From Clostridiales bacterium (GTDB lineage Bacteria > Bacillota > Clostridia > Christensenellales > Aristaeellaceae), in the NCBI GenBank assembly GCA_015056415.1, contig SVGJ01000001.1, positions 1 to 64,000 of the forward strand: a stretch of 64,000 bases of DNA, given 5' to 3'. Positions within the stretch are counted from its first letter, which is position 1. Every line of letters begins with the position of its first letter. Made by a program: the position numbers and the translations under genes. Below, in pieces: positions 1 through 8,253 of the stretch. The notes beneath the pieces were generated by a model, which worked only from the letters and a program-made list of their open reading frames with translations, searched no databases and was not told the DNA's origin.

Positions 1-82
1 CAAATTCAAGTTTATCGCTTTCATTCTATCACGCAGAACAAGAAATCACAAGCCAGCTAAGGTTTACGGTTTCGCTTTTTCG

Positions 83-284
83 TATGATGTAATGTAAAGG
101 ATAACTCATTCCTTTCCATCACTCTTCCTGTGGTGGGAATTTTTATTGCGCATGAGAGATAAGAGGGAGTCGAACGGGCGCGGTAGTGAATGACAGCCTA
201 GTGGGCTGTCAGAGCCGCGCTGACCGAGTCCGCCCTCATCTCCACTCAAGCAAGGCGGCAGGTGTGCCGTCTTGCTTTCGTTTT
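83..284 (+). ncRNA. Putative structured small RNA (unassigned family)
   Basis: Four hairpins follow one another. H1 pairs 96-101 with 110-115. H2 pairs 116-122 with 130-136. H3 is a long composite: GAGAT 156-160 with ATCTC 238-242, GAGGG 163-167 with CCCTC 233-237, GCGCGG 178-183 with CCGCGC 215-220, and GACAGCC 192-198 with GGCTGTC 204-210. The last, 248-275, is a 13-bp terminator stem followed by a T-rich tail. A TATGAT box at 83-88 may be the -10 of its promoter, but no good -35 is visible. I do not recognise the family. It could be a free small RNA or the leader of the DUF3795 gene that begins at 319, although the terminator argues for a separate transcript. The first 80 bases of the window show nothing else. 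Confidence 0.45.
248..284 (+). terminator. Intrinsic terminator of the putative small RNA
   Basis: A 13-bp stem (248-260 with 265-277, one G-U pair) with a GGTG loop is followed by TTTCGTTTT. It closes the structured element upstream and separates it from the DUF3795 gene. Confidence 0.7.
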
Positions 285-318
285 GGCGATGGTGTATGAT
301 GTTGTGGGGTGATGGCTG

Positions 319-600
319 ATGAAGCTTGAGGAGATCACAGCCTGCGGCGAGTGCTGCAAAGGCTGCGCCAAAATGGAGCAGGGGCTGTGCAGGGGCTGTA
401 TCGAGGCGGATGGTTACGTGCCGGAGTGGGCTCAGTCCGGCCGGTGCCGTGTTCACGCCTGCACCAGAGATCACGGCGTGCGGTTTTGTGGGGTGTGTCC
501 GGAGTTTCCCTGCGGCAAGCTGACGGATATGATCCCATGGAATACGAATATTGTGGCGCACCTGCGTGACCTGGCAGAGAAGTTCAGGGCATGTGAGTGA
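319..600 (+). CDS. DUF3795-family Cys-rich protein
   Basis: A 93-residue protein with about eleven cysteines arranged as in DUF3795 proteins: ACGECCKGCAK near the N terminus, then LCRGC, CRVHAC, and FCGVCPEFPC. The pattern suggests one or two zinc or other metal sites. The family is common in anaerobic Firmicutes and archaea and has no established function. The ATG at 319 is preceded by GGGGTGA. The gene stands alone between the small-RNA terminator and a bidirectional terminator at 603-636. There is no signal peptide, so the protein should be cytoplasmic. Confidence 0.75.
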   Translation: MKLEEITACGECCKGCAKMEQGLCRGCIEADGYVPEWAQSGRCRVHACTRDHGVRFCGVCPEFPCGKLTDMIPWNTNIVAHLRDLAEKFRACE

Positions 601-602
601 AG

Positions 603-636
603 AAAGCTCCTGTTCCGTGAGGAAACAGGAGCTTTT
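603..636. terminator. Bidirectional terminator between convergent genes
   Basis: A 12-bp perfect stem (603-614 with 624-635) is flanked by A and T runs, so it can end both the DUF3795 transcript (plus) and the GH88 transcript (minus). Confidence 0.85.
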
Positions 637-645
637 GCATGGCCA

Positions 646-1749
646 TCACAGCCAGAGCATTGGATCCTTGCCGGTGAGCTTGGCCAGTGCCTCTACAAGG
701 AAGTAATCGCCATAGGTGATATTGGTGTGACGACCAGCGCCGTCATCGTGGTAGGAGGCGGTGCAGTGGGTCAGGATACCGCAGGACGCGTCCGTCCAGT
801 CGCAGCAGTGTTCGATGACGCCATCCACCAGGCGGCGGGCGGCAGCCTCGTAGGCGCTGTTCCCGGCGGGCCTGGCCAGCTCCAGCAGGCCGCAGGCGGC
901 GATCATGCCGGCAATGTTATCCAGCCTCAGCTCATCAGCAGGCTGGCAGAAATCGCAGTCGGTCAGGCCGTCGGGACGGATGTGGGCGATGAAATTATCC
1001 GCGATGCGGCAAGCCGTGTGAAGATAGCGCTCCTCATAGGTGTTCAGGTAGGCCAGGGTGAAGCCATACAGGCCCCAGGCCTGGCCGCGGCTCCACTGGC
1101 TGCCGAGGCAATATCCCTGTCCGGGGTGTTCCGCAACGCGGGCGCCTGTGAAGGGATCAAACTCGACAATATGGCTGGAGGAGCCGTTGGGCCGGATGAA
1201 TTCACGCATGGTGGTATCGGCATGGATGCGGGCGGCATGAGCAAAACGGGGATCCCCGGTAGCGCGGCTGGCCCAGAACAGCAGGGAAAGGTTCATCATA
1301 CAATCGATGATGGCGTAGCCGGCCTTGTCGGCGCCGTTCCACGCGCGGATGAACCCGGCCGGGTTGAAGCGGCCCATCATAATGCTGGCTGCGTGCTGGG
1401 TGTGGATTTTGCTTTGTTCATCGCCGGTGATCTTCCAATCGGCGCCGGTGGAAAGCAGATACATAAATCCTACATCATGGTGCAGATCCACAAAGGAGCT
1501 CAGCTCATCCACCAGCAGTTTTTCGGTGCGGCGTGCCTCGGCCTTGAAGAAATCATCACCCGAAAGGGTGTGCAGCAGCCACATGAGGCCGGGCCAGAAG
1601 CCGCCCGTCCACCAGCTGTTGCCGTCCCACGGAGAGGTGATCCAGCGCCCGTTTTCACATTTGTAAGGGATGATGCCTTCCTGCTCCGCCATGGCAGCGC
1701 TGCGGCGGAATTTGGCGACAGCCTGATCAATGATCCTTGCGTAATCCAT
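646..1749 (-). CDS. Glycoside hydrolase family 88 (unsaturated uronyl hydrolase)
   Basis: A 367-residue (alpha/alpha)6-barrel enzyme of the GH88 type. These enzymes hydrate the 4,5-unsaturated uronic acid left at the non-reducing end of oligosaccharides by polysaccharide lyases. Two conserved aspartates are visible at positions that match the Bacillus enzyme: D92 in LHHDVGFMY and D149 in IIDCMMNLSLLFWA. The motifs SQWSRGQAW and NITYGDYFLVEAL are also typical. There is no signal peptide, so it acts on imported oligosaccharides. The ATG at 1749 lies 3 bases from the stop of the upstream GTPase gene, so the two are probably cotranscribed. The exact sugar (glucuronyl or rhamnogalacturonyl) cannot be read from the sequence. 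Confidence 0.88.
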   Translation of the reverse strand: MDYARIIDQAVAKFRRSAAMAEQEGIIPYKCENGRWITSPWDGNSWWTGGFWPGLMWLLHTLSGDDFFKAEARRTEKLLVDELSSFVDLHHDVGFMYLLSTGADWKITGDEQSKIHTQHAASIMMGRFNPAGFIRAWNGADKAGYAIIDCMMNLSLLFWASRATGDPRFAHAARIHADTTMREFIRPNGSSSHIVEFDPFTGARVAEHPGQGYCLGSQWSRGQAWGLYGFTLAYLNTYEERYLHTACRIADNFIAHIRPDGLTDCDFCQPADELRLDNIAGMIAACGLLELARPAGNSAYEAAARRLVDGVIEHCCDWTDASCGILTHCTASYHDDGAGRHTNITYGDYFLVEALAKLTGKDPMLWL

Positions 1750-1752
1750 GGT

Positions 1753-3690
1753 TTATTCCTCCCAAGATGTATGAGCGTAGTTTTTGACTTGATCCCAGGG
1801 AACGGTGAAGCCTGCTCCCTTGGCACAGAAAACGGAATCAGGGCTGTCATCAGCGCAGGGGTTGTATCCGGAGCTTTCGACGATGGTTTGCTGCTCGCGG
1901 CAGGGAGCATAGCGGCTCATCCATACCTGAAGCGAGCCGCGGCCACGGGTTGCGGCCATGAAATCCTCCTGCCAGGCGGCAAAGACGGAGAAAACAGCCT
2001 CGCCACGCAGGAGGACGGTATCGCCGGCGTATTCCGGGGGCTCTACCTGGGCCTGCATACGGGTCAGCGCGCCGGATAATGTGCCGTACTGCTCGCTGGG
2101 AGCGGTGATGGAAAAGCCGCAGACAGGCTCCAGCAACACGGAATCGGCGTGCATCAGGGCGTTGCGGATGCCCCGGTACACCGCCTGACGGAAATCGCCG
2201 CCCTCGGTATGCTTCAGGTGCGCGCGGCCGGCGAGAAGCTCAACGCAGACGTCCGTCAGCGGAGCGCCTGTGAGTACGCCCTTGTGCTGCTTTTCGGAAA
2301 CATGACCGGCAATAAGCCGCTGCCAGTTCAGGGAAAGATCATCCACATGGCACAGGCTGCGGAAGGTAACGCCGCTGCCGGGAGCAGTCGGCACAAGGCG
2401 CAGCATGACCTCGGCATAATGGCGCAGGGGTTCGTAATGCCCCCAGCCGATGGCGGGCGCAGAGATGGTCTCCTTATACAGAACACGGAAGGGTCCGAAG
2501 CTGATGGCGTAGCCGTAACGCTCCAGCATGAGCTGGCGAAGCACCTCAAGCTGGATCCTGCCCATCACGTGTACGGAGATATGCCCCCGTGCTTCCTCCA
2601 CGGCCAGGGAGGGATCCTCATCCTCAAGGATGCGGAGCGCCTGCATCATGCGGAAGGCGGGAACGTCCTTCTCATTCCAGATCACATCAGAGGCCATCAT
2701 GGGGATGGTGCGGAACTGGTTTGTGCCTTCCATGCCGATGCGGTCGCCGGGCTTGATGCCCTCAAGACCGGGAATAGCCACGATATCGCCGGCTTCGGCT
2801 TGGTCAACGGCGTGGAACTTTTCACCATGATAGACGCGCAGCTCATTGACCTTGACCGGTCCATCGGGAAGGGAAAGCTCGTCCTTGACGTGCAGGGAGC
2901 CGCGCAGCAGCTTCAGAAAGCACAGCCGTGTGCCCTGTGCCTCGTGACGGACACGATAGCACTGGGCGGCAAATGACGCTGAAGGATCATAGTTCGTGGA
3001 GGTAAAGGCAGTGAAGCAGGCAAGGAATTCTCCGACGCCACGGCCTTCCAGGGCAGCGCCCGCCATAACGGGGAAGCACCTGCGCGCTTTGATCTGCTCC
3101 CGCAGGGAGCCATGCCACATCGCAGCGTCATATCCTGTGGTGAACAGCGCATCCAGCAGCGTCTCATCCTGGGCGGCAACAGCCTCCTGCAGGGGCTCGT
3201 CCATCTCGCCATTGACCTGATAGGTGCGCATATCAAGGATGTCCGGCGAGAGGCGCTTGCGCATCTGTTCGATCACCGCGTCGGGATCGGCGCCGGCACG
3301 GTCGATTTTGTTGAGGAAGATGAAAACAGGCACGCCGTAGCTCTCCAACAGGCGCCAGACGGTTTCGGTATGGCTCTGCACGCCTTCAGCACAGGAGACC
3401 ACCAGAATGGCATAGTCCATCACGGCTACGGCGCGTTCCATCTCGGTGGAGAAGTCAACGTGCCCCGGCGTATCCAGCCAGTAGAGCGTATCATCGCCCA
3501 GCTGAAAGCAGGCCTGGCCGGAGAAAATGGTAATTCCACGCTGCTTCTCCAGCGGGTGCGCATCAAGAAACGCGTCCCGATGATCCACCCGGCCCAGGCT
3601 GCGGATGGCCCGGGAGCGATACAGCACCTGCTCGGAAAAGGTTGTTTTTCCTGCGTCTACGTGCGCCAGGATGCCAATGGTTTTCTTCAT
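1753..3690 (-). CDS. TetM/EF-G-like translation GTPase
   Basis: A 645-residue translation factor of the length and layout of ribosomal protection proteins. G1 AHVDAGKTT (residues 7-15), the switch region with QRGITI, G3 DTPGH, and G4 NKID are all present. The C terminus ends in an EF-G domain V-like segment with KGAGFTVPWDQV, which is common in clostridial chromosomal EF-G-like proteins rather than in mobile tet genes. The ATG at 3690 was chosen because GGAGGCGG lies just upstream and a promoter (3712-3741) overlaps the longer reading frame. It may protect or rescue ribosomes, but tetracycline resistance is not shown. No mobile element lies nearby. Confidence 0.82.
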   Translation of the reverse strand: MKKTIGILAHVDAGKTTFSEQVLYRSRAIRSLGRVDHRDAFLDAHPLEKQRGITIFSGQACFQLGDDTLYWLDTPGHVDFSTEMERAVAVMDYAILVVSCAEGVQSHTETVWRLLESYGVPVFIFLNKIDRAGADPDAVIEQMRKRLSPDILDMRTYQVNGEMDEPLQEAVAAQDETLLDALFTTGYDAAMWHGSLREQIKARRCFPVMAGAALEGRGVGEFLACFTAFTSTNYDPSASFAAQCYRVRHEAQGTRLCFLKLLRGSLHVKDELSLPDGPVKVNELRVYHGEKFHAVDQAEAGDIVAIPGLEGIKPGDRIGMEGTNQFRTIPMMASDVIWNEKDVPAFRMMQALRILEDEDPSLAVEEARGHISVHVMGRIQLEVLRQLMLERYGYAISFGPFRVLYKETISAPAIGWGHYEPLRHYAEVMLRLVPTAPGSGVTFRSLCHVDDLSLNWQRLIAGHVSEKQHKGVLTGAPLTDVCVELLAGRAHLKHTEGGDFRQAVYRGIRNALMHADSVLLEPVCGFSITAPSEQYGTLSGALTRMQAQVEPPEYAGDTVLLRGEAVFSVFAAWQEDFMAATRGRGSLQVWMSRYAPCREQQTIVESSGYNPCADDSPDSVFCAKGAGFTVPWDQVKNYAHTSWEE

Positions 3691-3711
3691 GCTCCGCCTC
3701 CTAATGACACC

Positions 3712-3741
3712 AGTATAAGGATGGTTGGGGTTGCGTGTCAA
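3712..3741 (-). promoter_or_regulatory. Sigma-A promoter of the TetM-like gene
   Basis: On the minus strand TTGACA (3736-3741), an 18-base spacer and TATACT (3712-3717) lie just upstream of the GGAGGCGGAGC ribosome binding site. A weaker plus-strand promoter for the GH2 gene (TTGCGT 3731-3736, TATTAT 3755-3760) overlaps it, so the two transcripts are divergent and may compete. Confidence 0.7.
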
Positions 3742-3781
3742 GCGGAAAACGTGGTATTATGCTGGAAAGGATGTGATACTT

Positions 3782-5380
3782 TTGTCATGGATGAACGAGT
3801 ACCCCCGTCCGCAGCTGCGGCGTGAGAGCTTTTTGTGCCTGAATGGCCAATGGATGCTGGACGATCAGGCGATTCAGGTGCCTTTTCCGCCCCAGAGCCG
3901 GCTATCCGGCTTCAGGGGTGAGGTGCGGTATATGCTGACCTATGTCAAGCTGTTCAAGCTGCCGGCCGGCTTTTTACCCAAGGGCTGGAGGCTCCGGCTG
4001 CACTTTGGCGCGGTGGATCAGATCGCTGATGTGTTCTTCAACGGCCGGCCTGCCGCGCACCATGAGGGCGGCTATCTGCCGTTCTGGGCAGATGTGACGG
4101 ATTGGGTGAAGCAGGGGGAGAATGAGATCGTTGTCTCGGTGATGGACGCGCTGGATCACGATTATCCTTATGGCAAGCAGTGCAAGAAACGGGGCGGAAT
4201 GTGGTATACCCCTGTCAGCGGTATCTGGCAGACGGTGTGGATGGAGGCTGTGCCCCCGGTATGTGTGGAAAGCCTGCGTATCACGCCCGATATGACCGGC
4301 ATCACCATGCAGATCGTTTCAGGCTGCGAGTCGGCGCAGGTCATCATTCCTGGTGTTACGGAGACCCGTGTACCCTGCGGACAGCCGGTGCGCATCGATG
4401 TGCCTCAGCCACATTTGTGGACGGTGGATGATCCATACCTGTATTCTCTTCGCATCATCGCCGGCGAGGACTGCGTGGAAAGCTATTTTGCCTTGCGCAC
4501 GGTGGAGGTCAGCGGTAACCGGATCATGCTGAATGGAGAGCCGGTGTTTCTCAACGGCGTGCTGGATCAGGGCTACTTCCAGGAGGGCATTTTTCTGCCG
4601 GAGGATCCTGACGAATTTGCACATGATGTTCGCCGCATGAAGGAGCTGGGCTTCAATATGCTGCGCAAGCATATCAAGGTGGAGCCGGAAGCCTTCTATC
4701 ACGCCTGCGACAGATTGGGGATGCTTGTGCTGCAGGATATGGTCAACAGCGGCCCCTATAGCTTCCTGCTGGATACGGCGCTGCCAACCATCGGCATCAA
4801 GAGACGTCCGTTGATCCCGGCGGGAAAGAAACGCGCTCAGGTGTTCAGGGATCATTCGCTGGCTACGCAGGAGCATCTGTACAATCATCCGTGCATTGTG
4901 GGATATACTATCTTCAACGAGGGCTGGGGCCAGCACGACACGGAGGCGCTGTATCGCCTACTGAAGGAGAACGACGCTACCCGCTTCTATGACGCCGCCT
5001 CCGGGTGGTTCACTCCCAAGGAGACCGACGTGGACAGCGTGCATGTGTACTTCCGCAACAAGCGGCTGAAGCCTGGCGTGCGCCCCATGCTGCTCAGCGA
5101 ATGCGGCGGGTATGCACGGTCTATCGCAGGACATCTGTTCCAGCCGGACGCAAAATACGGCTATGGCAAGACGGATACGGAACAGGCTCTGACGGACAAG
5201 ATTATCCGGATGTACGAGAGGATGGTCATCCCCGCGATTCCCGCCGGCCTGTGCGGCGTGGTTTATACCCAGCTCAGCGACGTGGAGGATGAGATCAACG
5301 GCCTGTATACCTATGACAGGCAGGTGTGCAAGGTGGAGGCGAACAGGCTTTGCGCCTTCATGAAAAACGTGAAAATATGA
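3782..5380 (+). CDS. Glycoside hydrolase family 2 protein
   Basis: A 532-residue GH2 enzyme with the usual order: an N-terminal sugar-binding domain (about 20-160, with RLHFGAVDQIADVFFNG), an immunoglobulin-like domain (about 165-250), and a TIM barrel. The likely acid/base glutamate is in FNEGWGQ and the nucleophile is in LLSECGG. It is shorter than classical beta-galactosidases and has no signal peptide. The substrate could be a beta-galactoside or a beta-glucuronide. The TTG at 3782 is preferred because AAAGGATG lies about 10 bases upstream; the ATG at 3791 is the alternative. It is divergent from the TetM-like/GH88 pair and may share a carbohydrate role with GH88. Confidence 0.82.
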   Translation: MSWMNEYPRPQLRRESFLCLNGQWMLDDQAIQVPFPPQSRLSGFRGEVRYMLTYVKLFKLPAGFLPKGWRLRLHFGAVDQIADVFFNGRPAAHHEGGYLPFWADVTDWVKQGENEIVVSVMDALDHDYPYGKQCKKRGGMWYTPVSGIWQTVWMEAVPPVCVESLRITPDMTGITMQIVSGCESAQVIIPGVTETRVPCGQPVRIDVPQPHLWTVDDPYLYSLRIIAGEDCVESYFALRTVEVSGNRIMLNGEPVFLNGVLDQGYFQEGIFLPEDPDEFAHDVRRMKELGFNMLRKHIKVEPEAFYHACDRLGMLVLQDMVNSGPYSFLLDTALPTIGIKRRPLIPAGKKRAQVFRDHSLATQEHLYNHPCIVGYTIFNEGWGQHDTEALYRLLKENDATRFYDAASGWFTPKETDVDSVHVYFRNKRLKPGVRPMLLSECGGYARSIAGHLFQPDAKYGYGKTDTEQALTDKIIRMYERMVIPAIPAGLCGVVYTQLSDVEDEINGLYTYDRQVCKVEANRLCAFMKNVKI

Positions 5381-5381
5381 G

Positions 5382-5416
5382 CCAAGGCCCGGAACCGTGC
5401 AGGTTCCGGGCCTTGG
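5382..5416. terminator. Bidirectional terminator, 15-bp stem
   Basis: A perfect stem (5382-5396 with 5402-5416) with a GTGCA loop lies between the convergent GH2 and ATP-grasp genes. There is little T-tract on either side, but stem length and position support termination. Confidence 0.75.
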
Positions 5417-5418
5417 TG

Positions 5419-6618
5419 TTACCAGGTCTCGCAGGCGTCCTTATAGAATTCGTCCATGGCTGCCTTGGTGGGGAAGTTGGCCACGTACATCTGATTGCCC
5501 ATGGCGCCGGAAAGGGCGTCGGGAATGCGGCTCACCATGCGCATCTGGCTGTGATACTTGTTCAGCAGATCCTGATGGGAAAGCTTGAAGTTCTTTCCGT
5601 CGCGGCGGCCGGCAAAGGCGCAGAAATTCTTTTCGCCGCAGGGCTTCAGGGTGCTGTCAAAGGCGATCATATCGGCGTAGATCTTGTAAACATCGGTGGA
5701 GTTGGCGAAGTTCATCATGTCGGGGGAGAAACCTCCGCAGGGCCGCATGTTGACCTCCAGGGCAACGACGTCGCCCTTCTTGCCCATATGGGGATGATCG
5801 GCGGTGAGGCGGAAGAACTCAAAATGCACAAAGCGGTTCTTCACGCCAAAGGACTTCACAGTGGCGCGACCTGCCTTGCGGGTATCCTCGGGCAGCTCGT
5901 TGACGATGTAATAGATGGAGTTGTCCCCGGTGTTTACCACGTCCATGATGGAGTTGGGGGTCACGTTGCCGGTCTCGAAGATGGGTTCGCCCTTGCTGTC
6001 GATGATGGCGTCGTAGCTGTTGACCTCGGCGGTGATGAACTCCTCCATGATGTAGCTGACGTTGGCGTCCTTCTCGGCAAGGAAGCTGCGCAGCTCATCG
6101 TCACTCTTGAGCTTGAAGGTGCTGGAAGCGCCCACGCCGTTATCGGGCTTGACGATCACAGGCCAGTTCACTTCATCGATGAACTTCTTGCAGCCATCGA
6201 AATCGTCCACAATGTGGTAGCGGGCGGTGGGAATGCCAACGGCTTGATAGTAAGGCTTCATCTTGGACTTGTACTTGATGCGTTCCATATCTTCCACCTG
6301 GAAGCCGGAGGTGATATGGAAATCGGTGCGGAGCATGGCGTCACGCTCGAGCCAGTACTCGTTGTTGCTTTCCAGCCAGTCGATGCGGCCGTACTTGCTG
6401 ATGAAGAAGGCCACCGCGCGGTAGACCTCATCGTAGTTTTCCATGGAACCGACCTTGTAGTATTCGTGCAGGTTCTCGCGAAGCTCGGGAAGCAGGGTGT
6501 CGTAGGGTTGGTCGCCCACGCCCAGCACGCGCAGGCCGTTTTCCTTCAGGTGCTTGCAGAACTGCCAGTAGTTGGTGGGGAAATTAGGGGAGATGAAAAC
6601 AAAATTCTTCATGGTCAT
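5419..6618 (-). CDS. ATP-grasp ligase, unknown substrate
   Basis: A 399-residue protein with the carbamoyl-phosphate-synthase-like ATP-grasp fold. The N terminus (FVFISPNFPTNYWQFCKHLKENG) is a pre-ATP-grasp Rossmann-like domain. The central part has the ATP-binding strand VIVKPDNGVGASS, the lid region, and the Mg-binding segment ALEVNMRPCGG. Such enzymes join a carboxylate to an amine, thiol or imine through an acyl phosphate. The substrate is not evident. It is the last of three closely spaced genes (gaps of 9 and 12 bases) after two esterases, so a pathway that makes and opens an ester or amide is a reasonable guess. Confidence 0.8.
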   Translation of the reverse strand: MTMKNFVFISPNFPTNYWQFCKHLKENGLRVLGVGDQPYDTLLPELRENLHEYYKVGSMENYDEVYRAVAFFISKYGRIDWLESNNEYWLERDAMLRTDFHITSGFQVEDMERIKYKSKMKPYYQAVGIPTARYHIVDDFDGCKKFIDEVNWPVIVKPDNGVGASSTFKLKSDDELRSFLAEKDANVSYIMEEFITAEVNSYDAIIDSKGEPIFETGNVTPNSIMDVVNTGDNSIYYIVNELPEDTRKAGRATVKSFGVKNRFVHFEFFRLTADHPHMGKKGDVVALEVNMRPCGGFSPDMMNFANSTDVYKIYADMIAFDSTLKPCGEKNFCAFAGRRDGKNFKLSHQDLLNKYHSQMRMVSRIPDALSGAMGNQMYVANFPTKAAMDEFYKDACETW

Positions 6619-6627
6619 TCTTCTTTC

Positions 6628-7374
6628 TTACAGGATGTGAGGAATGTGGTATTCGGCTTGCTTGTACCACCAGTCCCAATCGTGCTTTACGTCGTGGCCC
6701 CAGATGTCGAACCACACGCCAATGCCCTTGTTTTCGCAGATGCGCTTGAGCTGGAAGGTGGTCTCCGGGATCTCCCAGGGACCCTGGCCGACAACGATCA
6801 CCGCCTTGTGATTGTTGTACTGGCGGATGAAGGGATGGTCGGAGGGCATGCCGGCCATGTAGTGCACGGGGCTGTTGCGGTAGACCTCCTCATCCATGTA
6901 GCCGGGGAAGCCGTATTCGGAGGAGTAAATGCCGGAAAGCGCCAGCAGACCATCGAACACATCGGGGTAGCGGAAGTACAGGTTGGCGGCGTGGGTCGCG
7001 CCCAGGCTGCAGCCAAAGGTGATGATCCCCGGCGTACCGCTCCAGCCGTTGCGGTCGTTGGTCATGGACTGGATGAAGGGTACCACCTCGTTGCGGATGT
7101 AGGCCATCCACTGTTCGTGACGGCGGATGCGCCAATAGGCGTCGTAGGTGGCGGAGTAGGTCTCCAGGTCCATGGTGTCGATGGCAAAGACCATGCACTG
7201 GCCGCTTTCGATCCACGGCGCCCAGACGTCGGTCATCTTGTAGTTCTCAAAATCGAAGAAGCGGCCGTCCTGGCAGGGGATGAATAGCACCGGGCGACCG
7301 GCATGCCCCCATACCTTGATCTCCATCTCCCTGTTCAGGGAGGGACTGTGCCACTTGGTGTAGTAGGTCTGCAT
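6628..7374 (-). CDS. Alpha/beta-hydrolase esterase
   Basis: A 248-residue esterase-D-like alpha/beta hydrolase. The nucleophile elbow is FGCSLGA, with Ser near residue 123. The catalytic His probably lies in the C-terminal WGHDVKHDWDWW segment. There is no signal peptide. The ATG at 7374 is preceded by GGAGG. The gene lies between a second esterase and an ATP-grasp ligase, and the conserved trio suggests joint action on one metabolite or peptide. The two esterases are only distantly alike and probably not redundant. Confidence 0.8.
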   Translation of the reverse strand: MQTYYTKWHSPSLNREMEIKVWGHAGRPVLFIPCQDGRFFDFENYKMTDVWAPWIESGQCMVFAIDTMDLETYSATYDAYWRIRRHEQWMAYIRNEVVPFIQSMTNDRNGWSGTPGIITFGCSLGATHAANLYFRYPDVFDGLLALSGIYSSEYGFPGYMDEEVYRNSPVHYMAGMPSDHPFIRQYNNHKAVIVVGQGPWEIPETTFQLKRICENKGIGVWFDIWGHDVKHDWDWWYKQAEYHIPHIL

Positions 7375-7386
7375 GAAATTCCTCCG

Positions 7387-8154
7387 TTAATCCCGCTGAT
7401 ACAGCAGGGTGTTCATGAAAAAGGGGATCTGCTCCTCCCAGCAGGCTTCACAGTGATCGCCGTTGGGAACGATGCGGCTGGTGAGAAGAACATTCCTGTC
7501 CATCAGCGCAGTTACGACACGGGTATATTTTTTCAGCATGCCGGGGTGGGTGGCCATCTCGCGGGAGCCATAGTCCATGTAGATCACTGTGTCCGGCGCA
7601 ACGGCGGCGTTACGGATCATGTCGACAACCCGACTGTTGGCAAACCATACCGAGGGCGAAAGGCAGGCGGCACGGCTGAACACATCGTTATACTGCACGG
7701 CTGCGTAAAGGCTCATCAGGCCGCCCATGGAGCTGCCCGCGATGAAGGTGTTCTCCCGGTCTGGCAGGGTGGGGTAGGTTTCGTCGATGATGGGCTTGAG
7801 GGTGTTCACAAGCCAGTCCATGTAGCTCCTGCCCTTGCCGGTGATGCGTCCCAGTCCCTTTTCCACAAAGGTGAAGGGGGAGTATTCCTTCAGGCGGTCG
7901 TGGTGCTTGCCGTGGTTGCATTCCACCGCCACGATGATCATGGGTATTCCGGCAGATTCCATGTATTCCCTCATGCCCCAGCTTTTGCCGTAGGTCGCGT
8001 GCTCGTCAAAAAAGACGTTGTGTCCATCGAACATATAAAGCACCGGGAAACGGGCGGCAGGGTCATCCTTTGCCTGCTCAGGCAGGTAGACGTAAACGCC
8101 GCGTTGCTTCTTGCCGGAAAGCTGCGGAATGGCGACAGGCCATTTATCGATCAT
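7387..8154 (-). CDS. Esterase (Fes/EstD-like alpha/beta hydrolase)
   Basis: A 255-residue esterase with the elbow IAGSSMGGLMSLYAA, the block FPVLYMFDGHNVF typical of the enterochelin-esterase-like/tributyrin-esterase superfamily, and a C-terminal NGDHCEACWEEQIPFF segment that carries the His. The ATG at 8154 was chosen because GGAAGAGG ends 8 bases before it, while the longer GTG start at 8208 has no ribosome binding site and overlaps the promoter. It is first in the esterase/esterase/ATP-grasp operon. Confidence 0.78.
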   Translation of the reverse strand: MIDKWPVAIPQLSGKKQRGVYVYLPEQAKDDPAARFPVLYMFDGHNVFFDEHATYGKSWGMREYMESAGIPMIIVAVECNHGKHHDRLKEYSPFTFVEKGLGRITGKGRSYMDWLVNTLKPIIDETYPTLPDRENTFIAGSSMGGLMSLYAAVQYNDVFSRAACLSPSVWFANSRVVDMIRNAAVAPDTVIYMDYGSREMATHPGMLKKYTRVVTALMDRNVLLTSRIVPNGDHCEACWEEQIPFFMNTLLYQRD

Positions 8155-8198
8155 GTGCATGACCTCTTCCAATGGATTGGACAAAAAGTCCAGACGGT

Positions 8199-8227
8199 AT
8201 TCTATCACATAAAAGAAACAGGCACAA
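8199..8227 (-). promoter_or_regulatory. Promoter of the esterase/ATP-grasp operon
   Basis: TTGTGC (8222-8227), 17 bases, TAGAAT (8199-8204) with an upstream TG on the minus strand. The -35 lies inside the terminator hairpin of the trp transporter operon. Confidence 0.5.
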
Positions 8228-8243
8228 GGTTTTTGTGCCTGTT
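8217..8243 (-). terminator. Terminator of the trpXYZ operon
   Basis: An 11-bp stem (8217-8227 with 8233-8243) is followed on the minus strand by TTCTTTTAT. It directly follows the ABC ATPase gene. Confidence 0.75.
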
Positions 8244-8253
8244 ATTTGTTGAT

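Noticed and set aside
727..2079. A 450-codon plus-strand frame
   Set aside because: It is antisense to the GH88 and TetM-like genes, low in complexity (Gly/Ala/Val-rich), has no ribosome binding site and matches no family. It arises from codon bias of the minus strand.
1753..3690. An acquired tetracycline resistance gene
   Set aside because: The protein is TetM-like in layout, but there is no transposon, leader peptide or mobile-element gene nearby, and its base composition resembles its neighbours. I call it an EF-G-like GTPase of unknown role.
5326..7287. A 653-codon plus-strand frame
   Set aside because: It lies opposite the ATP-grasp and esterase genes and crosses their junctions. It has no recognisable domain.
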